Source of the DNA: Polyporus tsugae
Taxonomy: Eukaryota > Basidiomycota > Agaricomycetes > Polyporales > Polyporaceae
Direction: 5' to 3'
DNA length: 64,000 bases
Assembly (NCBI GenBank): GCA_024305745.1
Contig: JAHRBS010000009.1
Location: 1,922,001 to 1,986,000, forward strand
Position numbers and translations under genes: made by a program. The notes beneath the pieces were generated by a model that had not been told where the DNA came from, did no database searches, and was given only the letters and a program-made list of their open reading frames with translations. Below, in pieces: positions 36,675-48,522 of this stretch (within the stretch, counting starts at the first letter, position 1; each line of letters starts with the position of its first letter).

Positions 36675-38756
36675 CTAAGTAGTCCCAATGACCTTGCAGC
36701 CTATACATACATGTAAAGGGCCATCAGTTTCTTCCATGTCGAATATGGTATTGGAGGCAAGAGCTTACCTGGGAGCCCGATCTCGCTCACGACGTTCACG
36801 CAAGTGTAGGTCGGTGCGGTCCCGTTCACGACCGTGATGTTGATGTTCCCGAAACGCATGTTGGGGCACGGGACGGCGGAGCTGCACTCTAGGTCGACGA
36901 CTAACGGGTAACTGGCTTAGTTAGACCGAGACGGGATAAAGGGGGAGAAAGTTACGCACGGAGGCTGCTTTCCGACGTTCCGGCCCAGTCGAGGAACGTC
37001 AGGTTGCTGAACTGCAGCGTGGACGGTGCGTCGCTTCTGATGATACACACACGTGCACCTCAGTTTGACGGGATCGCTGGAAAACGAGGGTGATAGACGT
37101 ACGAGTGTCCGCCGTTTGTTTGGTAGAGGTGGATGGGGAGGGAGACGCGGTCGAGCGAAACGTTCTTGGCGACCACGTTCGAGACAAAACCTGTTAGATG
37201 GCCGAACGAGCCGGATGAGTGCGGAGAATCCCCGAGGGTCAAAGGGAGAGCAAGAGTTTACGCACCGCCGGCGCCACCTCCGCCCGTCGGCGGAGACCCG
37301 TTCACTGTGCCCGTCCAGGTTTTGAGGTACACTCCCGAACCCATGTTCGGCTGGACTTGTGGATCGAGACGGATCATCTGTACGCGGCGCAAGATATGGC
37401 GTCGTCATGTGCCCTGTCTGTCGCTGTAACTGCCCGCCATGCGCACCTTGAGGTCTTCCATGACCACATTGTCCACGATATCGTTCTGGTGGCAGTGCAA
37501 TTTAGGGAGAGAAACGTGAGGCGGGGGAAGAAATGACTTACGAACTGCACGTACTGCCCAAGAGATCCGAACGCGATGCCATTGCCACCACGACAGGTAA
37601 CGTCTTTGATGAAGATGTTTGTCGAGTTCTTCGAGACCCTGTCATTAGTTAAAGTGTTCCAGGGACGCGATAGATTGCAAGTGCTCACCCCTTTGATTGC
37701 TAGACAATCGTCACCACAAGTGATCTGCACAGAAGGCATGTTAAAAACGCAAGTTCAAGAGGGAGATGCAGACTCACATCCCAGCGGAGAAGGGTGATCT
37801 TGTCGGAACGGTATGTGTCGATTCCTATATAGCCCAGTGGTCAGTGTATAATCAGGGTCAGATGGGGCCGCGAAACTAACCATCCGTGTTTGGTACCACA
37901 CTGCATAGCCGTGACACCTTAGATGGAGACGGACGCGCACATCGGGAACACGACTCACTTCGTCCCTGCGTACGTCGGGTCCTGGTTGGTTGCGTTGCAA
38001 TACATCCCGTCATACGTGACCTCGCGCGAGTCCGCCACGGCGTTGCACCAGAACGGTTGCGCCTCGATCCGGAAGTCCTTCACGAGACCACGAGTCACGT
38101 TGCTGAGCGTGAACGCAACTGGGCGGCCGTCGCCGTCGTCGCGGGTGCGCGTTGCAAAGTACGACCACCAAGGCTGGCCGTTCCCGTTGATGCCGCCAGA
38201 CGAGTGCGCGTCGATGACGAAGTCGTGCCCCGTGACGACGAACCAGGATGCTTGGTCCTGGATGAATATGACGCGGTAGGTGTTGTTCGCGTTGAGCCAG
38301 TACTCGATGTCCGGTTTGAGCTGCATGTAAATGAGGGAAAGATGACTTTGAACGGTATGTAGATTGAGACACTCACACTGAGGTAGCCGTACAAGTCCAC
38401 TCGGGATGAGACAAGGTTCCACGTCATCTTCCTGCAAGTAGATGATTTCAGCTTCGTCCAGTAGCTAGATCGGAAGGAAATACGCCAACCTTGTGATGTT
38501 GTATTCACCAGGTTCGAAGACGGTTGTCCCGAAGCGGCCACATTTTGCGATCGCAGCCTCCACCTGTACAGGGTTCGTGTCAATTGAGGGCAGGTAAGCG
38601 AGGTCTGCACGCTCTGACTTGGTCTGTATCGTCCCGTCCTTCACCTAACGGTCGGAGGGTGCAAAAGTTCCTAGCCCCGCGGTCAGCCTCAGCAGCCACG
38701 GCCACCCCTACTACCGAGAAAATCGCTGCAAGGAAGGAGATGAGTACGAAGCGCAT
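36675..38756 (-). CDS. Secreted GH28 pectinase-like enzyme, copy 2
   Basis: About 14 exons with the same layout as copy 1: the second exon (74 nt), third exon (55 nt) and last exon (26 nt) have identical lengths. MRFVLISFLAAIFSVVGVAVA is a signal peptide. Motifs: CTLRPLGEGRDDTDQ, VTGHDFVIDAHS, VPNTDG, TCGDDC, TCRGGNGIAFGSLGQY and GVYLKTWTG, ending with GCKVIGTT. GHG is GNG and RIK is YLK, as in copy 1. The frame is open throughout when spliced. One intron (after TCGDDCLAIKG) is a multiple of three and stop-free, as in copy 1. A TATATATT element lies 57 nt before the start. Secreted, pectin-directed; the exact substrate is not deducible. Confidence 0.87.
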
Positions 38757-38812
38757 CGCGTATCATCCAACGGAAACAAACTGGGGGCCCTGGTGTAGTA
38801 GTCGTCGTGAGC

Positions 38813-38823
38813 AATATATATTT
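38813..38823 (-). promoter_or_regulatory. TATA-like element of GH28 copy 2
   Basis: AATATATATTT lies 57-67 nt upstream of the start codon at 38756 on the minus strand. This position suits a core promoter. Confidence 0.45.
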
Positions 38824-39442
38824 CAACTGTTATGTTATGGTCACGAGCTGCACGACGGGCCGGTCGGGGAGGACGAACACGGGAAGGGAGTGTTTTCTGG
38901 GTAATGAAGCATGCCCAGTGACCGTCCAACCTATTGACCCGAGGATTATTTGGGACCGAAGAGGGTCACCATACCGCGGGGACCGGTACCCTAGGCCGCG
39001 ACCGACAACAGAGCGGTCATTTGCGTATTTTGTTTGGGTGCGTTGGGAGTACGTTAACACTCCGAGCATGGCGCGACTAGGATTTCAAGTAAAGCTGAGC
39101 AGCCAGTATACAATATATGATGAGATCGTATTCAAAACCACGGGAGACGAGGTCGATGACCGTGTCGGCGGGAGGCCAAGCACCTCGAATGGGCGCTTGC
39201 GACTTCGGACGCAAACATGGCCAAAGCGATGCTACGCGCTTATGGCAGTACAACCAACAAGCTTTTACGGTTAGCGCCATTGGCTCCGACTCCGAAGTCG
39301 GTCAACCACCACTCGATATCCATCTATGCGCAGGTTCCACAAGGCAGAAAAAAAGGTGGGCATGCATCATGTGTACAGAAGATGTCACTAAGTCTTCTGC
39401 CCACAGAGACATCTGTGGTGTGGTTCGAGCAGTTAAACGTTG
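38824..39442. other. Divergent intergenic region, GH28 copy 2 / EZH2-like gene
   Basis: About 620 bp with no supported gene. An additional 5' exon of the methyltransferase gene could lie here but I could not find one in phase. Confidence 0.4.
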
Positions 39443-41946
39443 ATGGCATCCGGGACCCCGGCTGTTGTCAAGAAACAGTTCAAAGATGTTTGGCGCGAAT
39501 ACTACGCTTGGGACCCGATTCGTTGCTCAGAGATGATTGCGTCGCTCCGCATTTCCACTCCTGTGGTTCCGTCCACAGTTGACTTCAATACGGTGGTACA
39601 CCTCAATGCGCCCAGAGAAATCCAGCCAGGAACAAGAAGTGCATCTACTGCTGCCCAGGGGGCGTCATTCACTCGTTATATCGTGCATGACGGTGGCCTA
39701 TCGGAGATGGAACTCGTAGGCGCAGATACAATCAACGTCGCTTCTCCACCACCTACACCATATCCTTCTTACGAGTCGTGCACCCCAACCTCTCGTAACA
39801 TCCTCCACGGAGACGACCCACATTCCATGCCTTTCCTACCATTCTCCGACGACCCTTCATTCGACCGTACCGACTATGTCCTGGATCACAAGAGTCTCGC
39901 GTGGCAAGAAGGCTACCGCGATCCTGACGGTACGTGATGTTCCTTCAACCTTCATTGCCGTACGCAACTCACGTCTCAACACAGTTCTCGAGATCGTGTT
40001 GGAGACCGCGCGTCGCCTACATTTCGGACACGGCATGGCGATCGAGGATATCGATGACACAGGGATCCTGCCGCGGTTACGGACGTCAGCAGGTTGGGGT
40101 GCCATCTGGCACGGACGGATGAGGTGCGGTTGGGTTGCTGAGATATACATGTCTGCTGACTCCGAGAAGTGATCCTATCTCGTGGCCGGGATCCTCACGG
40201 TCCTTGTATCCTCCGCTCCCAGATTTACCGCCACCGGAAAGACACGGCCTTCAGACGAGGCTGCAGGACTACCTTACTGTGTGGTGTCCTAATGCTGATT
40301 GCACGGAGGCTAACTGCTTGCATCATGGTGAGCTCCAGACCGCCACAACAAATTGAGAGCTCAACTGACGAGACCATCAGCTTCAGAGCAGTACGAACTG
40401 GATCTAAGTCTGCCTCGCCAATCCGGAGACGAGCCATTCAGGCTCCTCCTCGCGACCGTCTCCTGTGGCCCACAATGCGATGCCGCTGGAGAAACCATGA
40501 TCAAGGTCAGTGTTCTCAAAGTAGAAGTCTCGTCGCGCTCACCATCAATACAGGCTGACATGGGTTGGACGGAAGAGGAGATCAACGAGTTGAAGGTTAT
40601 CTGCTACGTATCCCCGCCCACGACGTCCTGTGTCTTAGCTCACCTGTGCCGCAAGCCTTGCCGTGAGGTATTGCCGGTTTGCAAAATCCTCGTCTCCATA
40701 CTCACGTCTATGCCAGGTTGCTGTGCTGTGTCGCAACGCTGGTCCGGCCGGAGACGGAGCCCCCTGTGACGAACCTGTCGACCCCGTTTTCGGTGAGTCC
40801 CGTCCCAGATGACCCCTTCATGCGCTCATAGATACTGTAGGGGACGAGAGGTCTCCGGTGTTCGTTCCGTGAGTTCACCTGCGGCCGTTCACATGAGCTC
40901 CGATTGATCCCCCTTCTACAGAAACGCACCGTGCGTCCACATGGGACCATGTACCGTGGATACGCAATGCGCATGCAGCATAAACGGGACACATTGCACC
41001 AGGTCGTGTCGATGTGCAATCACCTGTACGTGATGCTATCATGTCTTCAATGAACCTTCGAGTGATTCTTCGTCGCAGGTGCCAGGCGGTGGAAGGGCTG
41101 TCATTGCCCCGCCATGATCGCGAAGGGCTACAAAAAGTACAAGAAAAGCACGTCCATTAAGGCATGTTCCACAGACATCTGTCCATGCAAGAAGGCGCGG
41201 AGGGAATGCGACCCCGATGTCTGTACTCCGTGCGGCAAATCCTGTCGGAACATGCAGATCCAGCAACGTCTTTCCAAGGTGCGCTGTGGCTGGTGCGATT
41301 CTGGGTATCTCCACCCTGACACCGTCCGTAGAACGTTTCCGTCAGACAGAGCGACCATGGGCTGGGTCTGTTCCTGGAAGAGGACGCGAAAGAAGGCGAC
41401 CTCGTCGCCGGTATGTCTTCGGCGTTCCTGCGAAGATCATCCTGTGAATTGACTACCAATCATAGAATACGTCGGAGAGCTCATCTATGAGCCCACGTTC
41501 CAGTGCCGCAGGTGCGCCCTCCCGAGATGGTTGCGTTTCTCAGATCTAAGTGCCGCTCGGCAGCCAACTGGCCGACCACGTAGGGCGTAGCTACGCGTTC
41601 GGGCTGAACAGCGAAATGTCGGTGGACAGCACAAAGGCTGGCAATCCTGCGAGGTTTATCAACCATGCACCCCATCAGAAGGCCAACTTGGAGGTATCCA
41701 GTACGTCCAGGTGTTGTGTCCCGAGACGACATCCAATTACTGATCGGGACGTCCGCCAGTCATGCTCGTGCACGGTGAACAAAGGATCGGCATCTATGCG
41801 AGTGAGTCGAGATGAGTTTGTTTCGCCACCACGGGATGCTCATCTGATGGCTTGCAGAAAGGAACGTCGTGACTGGAACGGAGCTATTCATGGATTACGG
41901 ACCCGACTTCCCAATTCAGGACCAGAAGGATGGGAAGCCTGGATAG
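39443..41946 (+). CDS. EZH2: EZH2-type H3K27 methyltransferase (CXC-SET)
   Basis: Fourteen exons fit with consistent phase, giving about 608 aa; boundaries include 39443-39929, a 28-nt exon 40841-40868, 41079-41278, 41564-41700 and 41858-41946. The C-terminal half is diagnostic: a SANT-like WTEEEINELK ... RKPCREV, the CXC region (CVHMGPC, CACSINGTHC, RRWKGCHC, CPCKKARRECDPDVC), then SET with GLGLFLEEDAKEGD, EYVGELIYEP, SYAFGLNSEMSVDSTKAGN, ARFINH and RIGIYAKRNVVTGTELFMDYG. EZH2 is the catalytic subunit of Polycomb repressive complex 2, which methylates histone H3 lysine 27 in silent chromatin. It is short compared with animal EZH2 (~750 aa), so the N-terminus may be reduced or an upstream exon missed. 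The intron before SQLADHVGRSYAF was chosen as the only in-phase acceptor. Confidence 0.9.
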
Positions 41947-42766
41947 TACGGATTTCAAGCAAGCGGGTTGCCGCTGTGGGTATCAAGTTCATTAGCCATG
42001 GCGTGGCACCCGGCCCATCGCCGCGCTCCGAATGCGTGAGTTGCAATTACGCGAGGCATGATCAGTGTCCACGCACGTTTTCATGTTCCACATGATATTC
42101 GGCCGAATCCTAGCGCAGCACCTCCATCTCTTCAACCAGGAGTACTTACATGACGTCCTATCTTATACCAGACTATTGAATAGTACACCAGTATTATAGT
42201 TATTTGCGCCGAGCAGCGAGCCCGGCGTTGGTACGGATCTGACATAAATACGAATACACTCGATCACTTTCAATTGCAGGTATACCCGCCCTGATTCAAT
42301 ATCGAGCGCTCGCTGGACATGTTCCTCCCCAAGCTCTGCCACGAGCTGCCGCGTATAGCCCGCTCTCGGAAATAACCAATCTGTAAGTTCCTCCTCTGCG
42401 GCGTTGGTCGGGCCGCGGGCCGGGACCATCCGGCTTTGCAACATTCCCACACAGTCCGCTTAGCGGCACCAAACTTGTTCGAACTCGTCGTTCTACTACG
42501 CCTGTAGCCACTGACTGGCGCTGCCAAGTTCGACTTGAATATGGCAGAACTGCAGCGACGACTAGGTAAGTGCCACGCATTTTCTCTAACAAAAGTGTCG
42601 AAGCGCGCTCTTTCGCCCAACATCTCTGGCAGCAGGCAGCAGTGGCATGGTGCCACTCGTCGCGTTCATACCCCGAGTTGGACATCTCGTCGAGATGTTG
42701 AACTGATGATGTCATCTCCAGTGTCTTAAGCGGTTCATTCTCGAAACTAATCCATCTTTGATAGAC
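41947..42766. other. Intergenic stretch, no gene seen
   Basis: 0.8 kb between the methyltransferase stop and the first tandem F-box gene. Overlapping minus-strand frames have no recognisable domain. Confidence 0.45.
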
Positions 42767-44566
42767 ATGTCACTCTCCCGGAATCCCTCCTTGTACGGAA
42801 CAACCACCCACCGCGTCCTCGCCATCCCAGAGATTGTCGAGCTAGTGCTTTCGTTCTTGGGCGACGTAGAGAATGCAAACAATGCGCGCGTTTCAAAGGG
42901 GTGGTCAGAAGTCGCTCTCGATCTCCTCTGGCGGAGCGTGGATAGCCTTCCACGTCTGTTCAGCCTTCTCGCTCAGCTGGATCATAAGCCAGATGGAACG
43001 GTAAGCGTCAGAATTCTATGGCAACCGGTCCTTTCTCAGTCAGTCTTCCAGTGTTTTCATAGACCATTGGAACCCAATGACTGGTCTAGATTCATGCACT
43101 ACGCTTCTCGCGTACGAACACTCTGCGTAGAACCTGCCATGGACACCATCCTTAACGGCCCCTTAGTCTTCGACGAAGTGGCGCGCTCGCGCACCACGCT
43201 CAACATCCTGCCCAAACTCGCCTCTCTTACGTGGTTGTCTCAGGAAGGCGACCGTCTGCGTTCGTCCCTCATGTTCATGCACGACAACATCAAGGAGTTC
43301 GCAGTCGCTTTGGTGCCCTCACCAGGTTACTCACTCGGAACTTTTTTCCAAGAGATCAAGCTGCGAATGCCTAGGTTGACCCACCTCGACCTCAGGTTCT
43401 CCTTTTCCGTGCGCGAGATCGAGAACGACCTCTGTCAACTCGTGGAGGGGCTGTCCAAGTTGCAAAAGGTGACCATGCCGCGATTCACGTTGACGAACAA
43501 GGTCATCGAGACACTTTCCCTTCTGCCGGACCTACGCGTAATCCAATTCGAATTCTTAGAGCAGGGATCTGGGGATGGTACGGACCTCGGTAACTGGAAC
43601 CCGGTTCTCCAAGAAGGCGCTTTTCCGACGCTCTATGAATTCACCATCAGTGCGCAAATTCCGCAGATGCTTCGTTTCGTCCAAGGGCCATTCTTCCCAT
43701 GCAACCTCAAATCGCTGTATTTCCACATCTTGAACACCACCAATCCCTCGTTCCTTCACGAATTCCTTTCCGCAGTCGCCGAAGCCTGCCAAATCCTATC
43801 CGAACTCTACCTCGACTTCGTTGGAACTCCATTTCCTATCGTGTACAGCAAGGACCACGCCGACGGCGACCTCGTCACCTGGAACACCCTCCGCCCGGTG
43901 CTCAAGTGTCCGAACCTGACGACGTTCCACTTCCGCTGGGACACGCCGCTCATCATCTCCCCCGCCGACGTCGCAGAGCTCGCGGCCAGCTGGCCCTCAC
44001 TCGAGGTCCTCGTCCTCAACAACGAGGCGCCCCCCACGTCTCGGCCTGTCGCGCTAACCCTCGACGCCCTTCTCCCGTTCGCGCAGCACTGCCCCAATCT
44101 CCGCGAGCTGGGACTGTGCGTCTCGGCGACCACGACGGTGCCCCCAGGCGGATCCGCCGTCCCCGCGCTGACGCCGTTCCGCAAGCTGCGCACGCTGTCG
44201 TTCGGGCTGTCGCACATCGCCGAGCCGGAGCCGGTCGCGCTCTTCCTGAGCCAGCTGTGTCCGCCCGGGTGCGAGATCACCGCGGGCATCGAGTGGGGCG
44301 AGTTCTTCGCCGCGATGGAGGCCGCGACGGAGGAGGATGCCGCGTTCCTCCTGGGGGTACTGCGCGACACGTCGACGTGGTGCGATCATTGGGCGGAGGT
44401 CAATCGCGTGCTGCCTTTGCTGACGAAGCTGAGGATGGAGGAGAGGGCGCGGCGGGAGGAGCTGGAGCGCGAGGTGGAGGATCTGAGGACCAGGTGCAGA
44501 GTCCTCGAGGAGAGGTTGGACATGGGAGCTGGTGCGCTGGTGGACAAGGGTTGCGTTCTGCTGTGA
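42767..44566 (+). CDS. F-box protein with C-terminal coiled coil, tandem copy 1
   Basis: Start at the ATG at 42767. One intron (43001-43051, 51 nt, GTAAGC...CAG) is likely; it is stop-free and in frame, so both forms would be translatable (582 or 599 aa). Residues ~18-60 form the F-box (RVLAIPEIVELVLSFLG, then NARVSKGWSEVALDLLWRSV). A long Leu-rich repeat region follows (LTHLDLRFSF, LSELYLDFVG, SLEVLVLNNEAPP). The last 45 residues (MEERARREELEREVEDLRTR) are a strong coiled coil, unusual after an F-box LRR array and shared with the next gene. Predicted SCF substrate receptor; the coiled coil could dimerise it. Confidence 0.85.
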   Translation: MSLSRNPSLYGTTTHRVLAIPEIVELVLSFLGDVENANNARVSKGWSEVALDLLWRSVDSLPRLFSLLAQLDHKPDGTVSVRILWQPVLSQSVFQCFHRPLEPNDWSRFMHYASRVRTLCVEPAMDTILNGPLVFDEVARSRTTLNILPKLASLTWLSQEGDRLRSSLMFMHDNIKEFAVALVPSPGYSLGTFFQEIKLRMPRLTHLDLRFSFSVREIENDLCQLVEGLSKLQKVTMPRFTLTNKVIETLSLLPDLRVIQFEFLEQGSGDGTDLGNWNPVLQEGAFPTLYEFTISAQIPQMLRFVQGPFFPCNLKSLYFHILNTTNPSFLHEFLSAVAEACQILSELYLDFVGTPFPIVYSKDHADGDLVTWNTLRPVLKCPNLTTFHFRWDTPLIISPADVAELAASWPSLEVLVLNNEAPPTSRPVALTLDALLPFAQHCPNLRELGLCVSATTTVPPGGSAVPALTPFRKLRTLSFGLSHIAEPEPVALFLSQLCPPGCEITAGIEWGEFFAAMEAATEEDAAFLLGVLRDTSTWCDHWAEVNRVLPLLTKLRMEERARREELEREVEDLRTRCRVLEERLDMGAGALVDKGCVLL

Positions 44567-46551
44567 GGTCAGGTTGGGTGGTTGTCTCGTAAGTCCTCTT
44601 TTTCCCGTTTGCGAGATTCGTTGACTAAGGGCATAGCAGAGACTGCATGCTGGTACCCTATGTTATCATATCACTGTCATCTATGATCTTTCCCCCTTTC
44701 GAGGAACTCCTTCTTCAACGCACGAATCTTCTTTCGTCCCTTGCCGCTTCGATGGCCACCTATTGCGGAATTGAAACTGTGTCAAGAGGTTGCGTCGGTC
44801 TGGTTTTCCCGGTCAGGATCATTCTGTGGGCGGGGTTCATGGCCAGGCTGACGACTCACCGATCAACCTTCGACCGATGACACTACAATAATTCGAGCGC
44901 TCCAATGTCTCGGTCGTCTCCATTGCATTTCCCAGATGGGGCACTTAATAAGGGTTTGGCCTCACTGTTCATCAAATTGGCGGCGTCCGGGGTCCTCGTG
45001 TCCTCAGCGCCCTCAGTGAATGCCACACCGGACCAACCTGATGGCCATTCATTGTCAAGACATGCCCCGGGGTTCCCGTTATCGCTGTCCACGAGGCATG
45101 CGCCGAAATGCCTCGCTGCCTCTCGCTGCGGAACTACAATGACATGACTAGGCGCTACTACATGGTTGGTCGACAGTAAAGGGATGGGTCGAACCAGTTG
45201 ACCGTCAGCCACAACTTTGCCACCTCCGAGTCCGACGCATCCATTTTGACCTTATGAAAGTCAACCTACATACTGTACTCGATTCGCCAAGCCTGGGCGC
45301 TGAGAAGGGAAACAATACAAACGCGCTTTGCGTTAGCATCCCCGCAGCATGATCAAGTTCGACATTAGCAGCGCCTCCAAGTATCTCGATCGTACTTAGG
45401 CGTCAAGAGAAGGCAGGTTATCTCATCAGCGTCACCGTTCCACCGTCCTGTATCGCTATTCCCACCGGTAACTCACCTTGGAACGCAGATTGGGCGACTG
45501 TATGGATGATGGCCTCCGCACCGAGGGCTTGAAATCTTCTGAGCTTTGGTCCCCGTCCCCGGATGTTCGGGAACTTAAGCACCGTTACGTCTTGTTACGT
45601 GTTCCCCCATGGCCACGAACAGATTGTCTACAGAGAAAATTATGGGCCACCCCAAATGTTCATCCATAAGGGGGCCTTGCAATCCTTCACCCCGAACGAG
45701 GATGGTGTATGTATGTGAGTGCCTGGCAATTCATACTGACACTATTCCAGGAACTCGATAGATCAGGACGAGGGATTTAGTCACAGTAAGTATTTTGGGT
45801 GTCGCCGATGGCCGATGGCCGGGGACTGTCAGCAAATGGCGTCACGGCACCATGGCCATGTCCAGGCGCGTTCCTTGGAATTAATATTGCCCCAGGCTCG
45901 CTTGAACGCAACTTGCATGCGGGCGGTATCTATTCGGTACTAGCGCGCCGCACCTGAGTGCCAAGAGGATTAGTTCCGTGATGTCCCTTCCACCATCATG
46001 CATGGCCACATGCGGGTGCATGCAAAGGTGAAAGAGAGAGCCTCTAGTACACACAGAACCTCAGTCTGCAGAAGACCGCTCATCCCATCACGTCGATGGC
46101 TGTGTGCGTAGTTTAGCGATGGTTGAGCGGCGGCCGCCTGGGCATCATTTTAGAGGCCGAGAGCGACACGTTGAAAGCCGGGCGGCTACTAACCACCGAT
46201 CAGACGCCGCAAGGCACAGCTGATCTCGGAAATCCGGTATTCATCCTTTATTGGCTTTTTTGACGGTCGTGTCGCCGCCGCTACCCACGACGACTCCTCG
46301 GCCTCCAGGCCGGAGAGTACAAGGCGCGTTGGTTCCGCATCGAGTTCGTGCGGTGGATAACGTCTGCTGGAGCCTGCCTGGGAGCTGAGAGCGCTTGGGA
46401 GGTGACAGCGAGGGAGAGCTGTTCAGGGAAGGCAAATGGCATGAGAAGACGGGTACAAGATCTAGATCAAGGCTCTCGGACAGCCAGTCCATTCAAAAGG
46501 TGATTCCGGGGTCTTATCGGTGTCTATCCCGTGCAAAACCGTGCAATGCGG
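44567..46551. other. Intergenic stretch of 2.0 kb, no gene seen
   Basis: Short open frames only, none with a domain. Probably the spacer created with the F-box duplication; no direct repeat of the neighbouring genes was recognised. Confidence 0.45.
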
Positions 46552-46557
46552 TATATA
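46552..46557 (+). promoter_or_regulatory. TATA box of F-box tandem copy 2
   Basis: TATATA lies 112 nt upstream of the chosen ATG (46669). It also argues against the in-frame ATG at 46546, which lies upstream of the box. Confidence 0.5.
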
Positions 46558-46668
46558 GCCCGGCAAATTCTCCCGGCGAAGTCCCTAGCTTCTCAATCTC
46601 CTCCATATCCCGAACCCACGCCCTCGTCCTCGAACCGTTGCATTCTCCAGACAATCCATTCGCCACGC

Positions 46669-48522
46669 ATGCATCCCAGCTATGCTCGTTCTCTCGGCCA
46701 CATCCACGAACTCCTCACGATGATATTTTCGTACCTCGACGATCACGACCTCGCGAGGGCAGCATGCGTCTGCAAGCATTGGGCAGAGATCGCTCTTGAC
46801 ACCCTCTGGTTCGAAGTGCACGACCTCAGACGAGTTCTCACTGTCCTCGCACCGCTTACCCTGAAACCCGAACGGGTCTCGGTCGCTATGGGACGGTTAC
46901 CTGGCGCTTATGTCGGTAGAACTTTCAAGTTGCTTGACTCATCCTTTGTTTGACGTCCGCTGACGCCCCTTTGATAGGCTTTCAAACGACCGTTAGTCCT
47001 CGCGGACTGGCAGAGATTCCAACGCTATTCGGGCAGGGTGCGCCGCTTGTGCCACGACCAACGGCATGTCCGTTCCGCCGGGGAGAAGTCCAAACGACCG
47101 ATGCTCCTTCATACAAAAGTCTTCGACGATCTGGCCGCGACCTGCCCATCAGGAGACATATTTCCCAACCTACAGTCGATCGTTTGGCATGCACACGCTC
47201 CGGAGAGACAGCCCCTCTGCCTTGCCTTCATGCACATGCGCGTGAAACACCTTGGCCTCCATTTGTATCGATCAGAACCTCTCTCTCTCACAGACTATAT
47301 CCGCGAGGTCTGTGGCCGATGCAAGGACCTGACTAGTCTTGACCTCCACCTTGACGAACCCATGAGACAACTCGAGGACGACGTCTCAACCCTACTACAG
47401 GGTTTCCCCCAGCTCCAGACGATCTCTTTGCCCATCTACTGTCTGACGTCGCGACTGCTTACGGAGCTTTCAAGACTCCATCAATTGAGGACCGTTTCCC
47501 TTGCAGATCCTGCACAGGCAGAACCGGGGGACCGTGCAGACGTCACTCATCTCGCGCCGGTGTTTTCCAATGACGCCTTTCCCGCACTCCGTAGCTTGTC
47601 GTTCAGCGCGCAGGTAGCGAATGCCACCCAACTCCTTCGTTTGTCCTCTTTCCCCCGGCAGCTCACGGAGTTGCACTTCAAGAGCGTGGTGACCGCGACG
47701 CCAGACTCACTCCAGGAATTCTTCATAGCCATTCGCGACCGATGCACGTCCCTTGTAGAGCTGTCTGTCGACTATATCATCGCGCCGGACTCCCCACTGC
47801 CGTCTCCACCCCCGCCCTTGCAACACCGTCCATCCATCGAATGTTTTCGCCCCCTCTTCTCCGCGCGGTCCCTCCGCGTCTTCGATCTACGATGGGATTA
47901 CGCCCTGAACCTCAGCGACAACGACATTGACGAGTTCGCGAGAAGCTGGCCGTCCCTGAAGAGTCTACAGCTCAACGCCGAACCCGTTCCAGAGGCGAAC
48001 GGCCCAAGCTTGACGCTGAGCGCGTTGCTTCCTTTCGCCCGCCACTGCCCTCATCTCCGTCATCTCGGCCTCCACATCGACGCGAGGACCGTCCCCACCC
48101 TCCCTCCAAACCCCCACTCCCACGATGTGCCTCGCTTCCGGTGCCTCGAGACCTTCGCTGTTGGGCTGTCGGCGATTTCCAGGGCCGAGCTTGTTGCGCT
48201 CTTCCTCAGCCAGATCCTGCCCCTGAGCTGCTCCGTGTGTTACGGCCTACGGTGGCCCGATGCGTTCAATGTGGCCATGGAGCACGCGCTCATCCCCGTT
48301 TGCCTCCGCGCGGAGATGTCGGCATGCTGGGTACGCTGGAGCGAGGTGTCGAAGCTTCTTCCCATCGCCACCCAGGCACGGTTAGAGGAGAAGGCACGCG
48401 TCGAGGCGTTGGAGAGGAAGATGGTCGCCATGGAGCTGTCGAGGAAGGAGGACAGGCAAAGGCTGAATTCGCTGGAGCGGGAGGTGCAGGACCTGCGGGG
48501 GAGAACCGGAAGGACCCCGTAA
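46669..48522 (+). CDS. F-box protein with C-terminal coiled coil, tandem copy 2
   Basis: Two exons: the first encodes MHPSYARSLGHIHELLTMIF ... RAACVCKHWAEIALDTLWFEV, an F-box. The second begins near 46979 with AFKRPLVLADWQRFQRYSGR and runs open to 48522. The donor is uncertain (GTCTCG after LTLKPER, or GTCGGT further on); neither is strong. The LRR-like region (LTSLDLHLDEPM, LRHLGLHIDA) and the C-terminal coiled coil (LEEKARVEALERKMVAMEL, LEREVQDLRGR) match copy 1 in order and length, so this is a tandem paralogue with considerable divergence. Substrate unknown. Confidence 0.8.

Noticed and set aside
46546..46668. Upstream in-frame ATG for F-box tandem copy 2
   Set aside because: A TATA box at 46552 lies downstream of it, so this ATG is probably not in the transcript.
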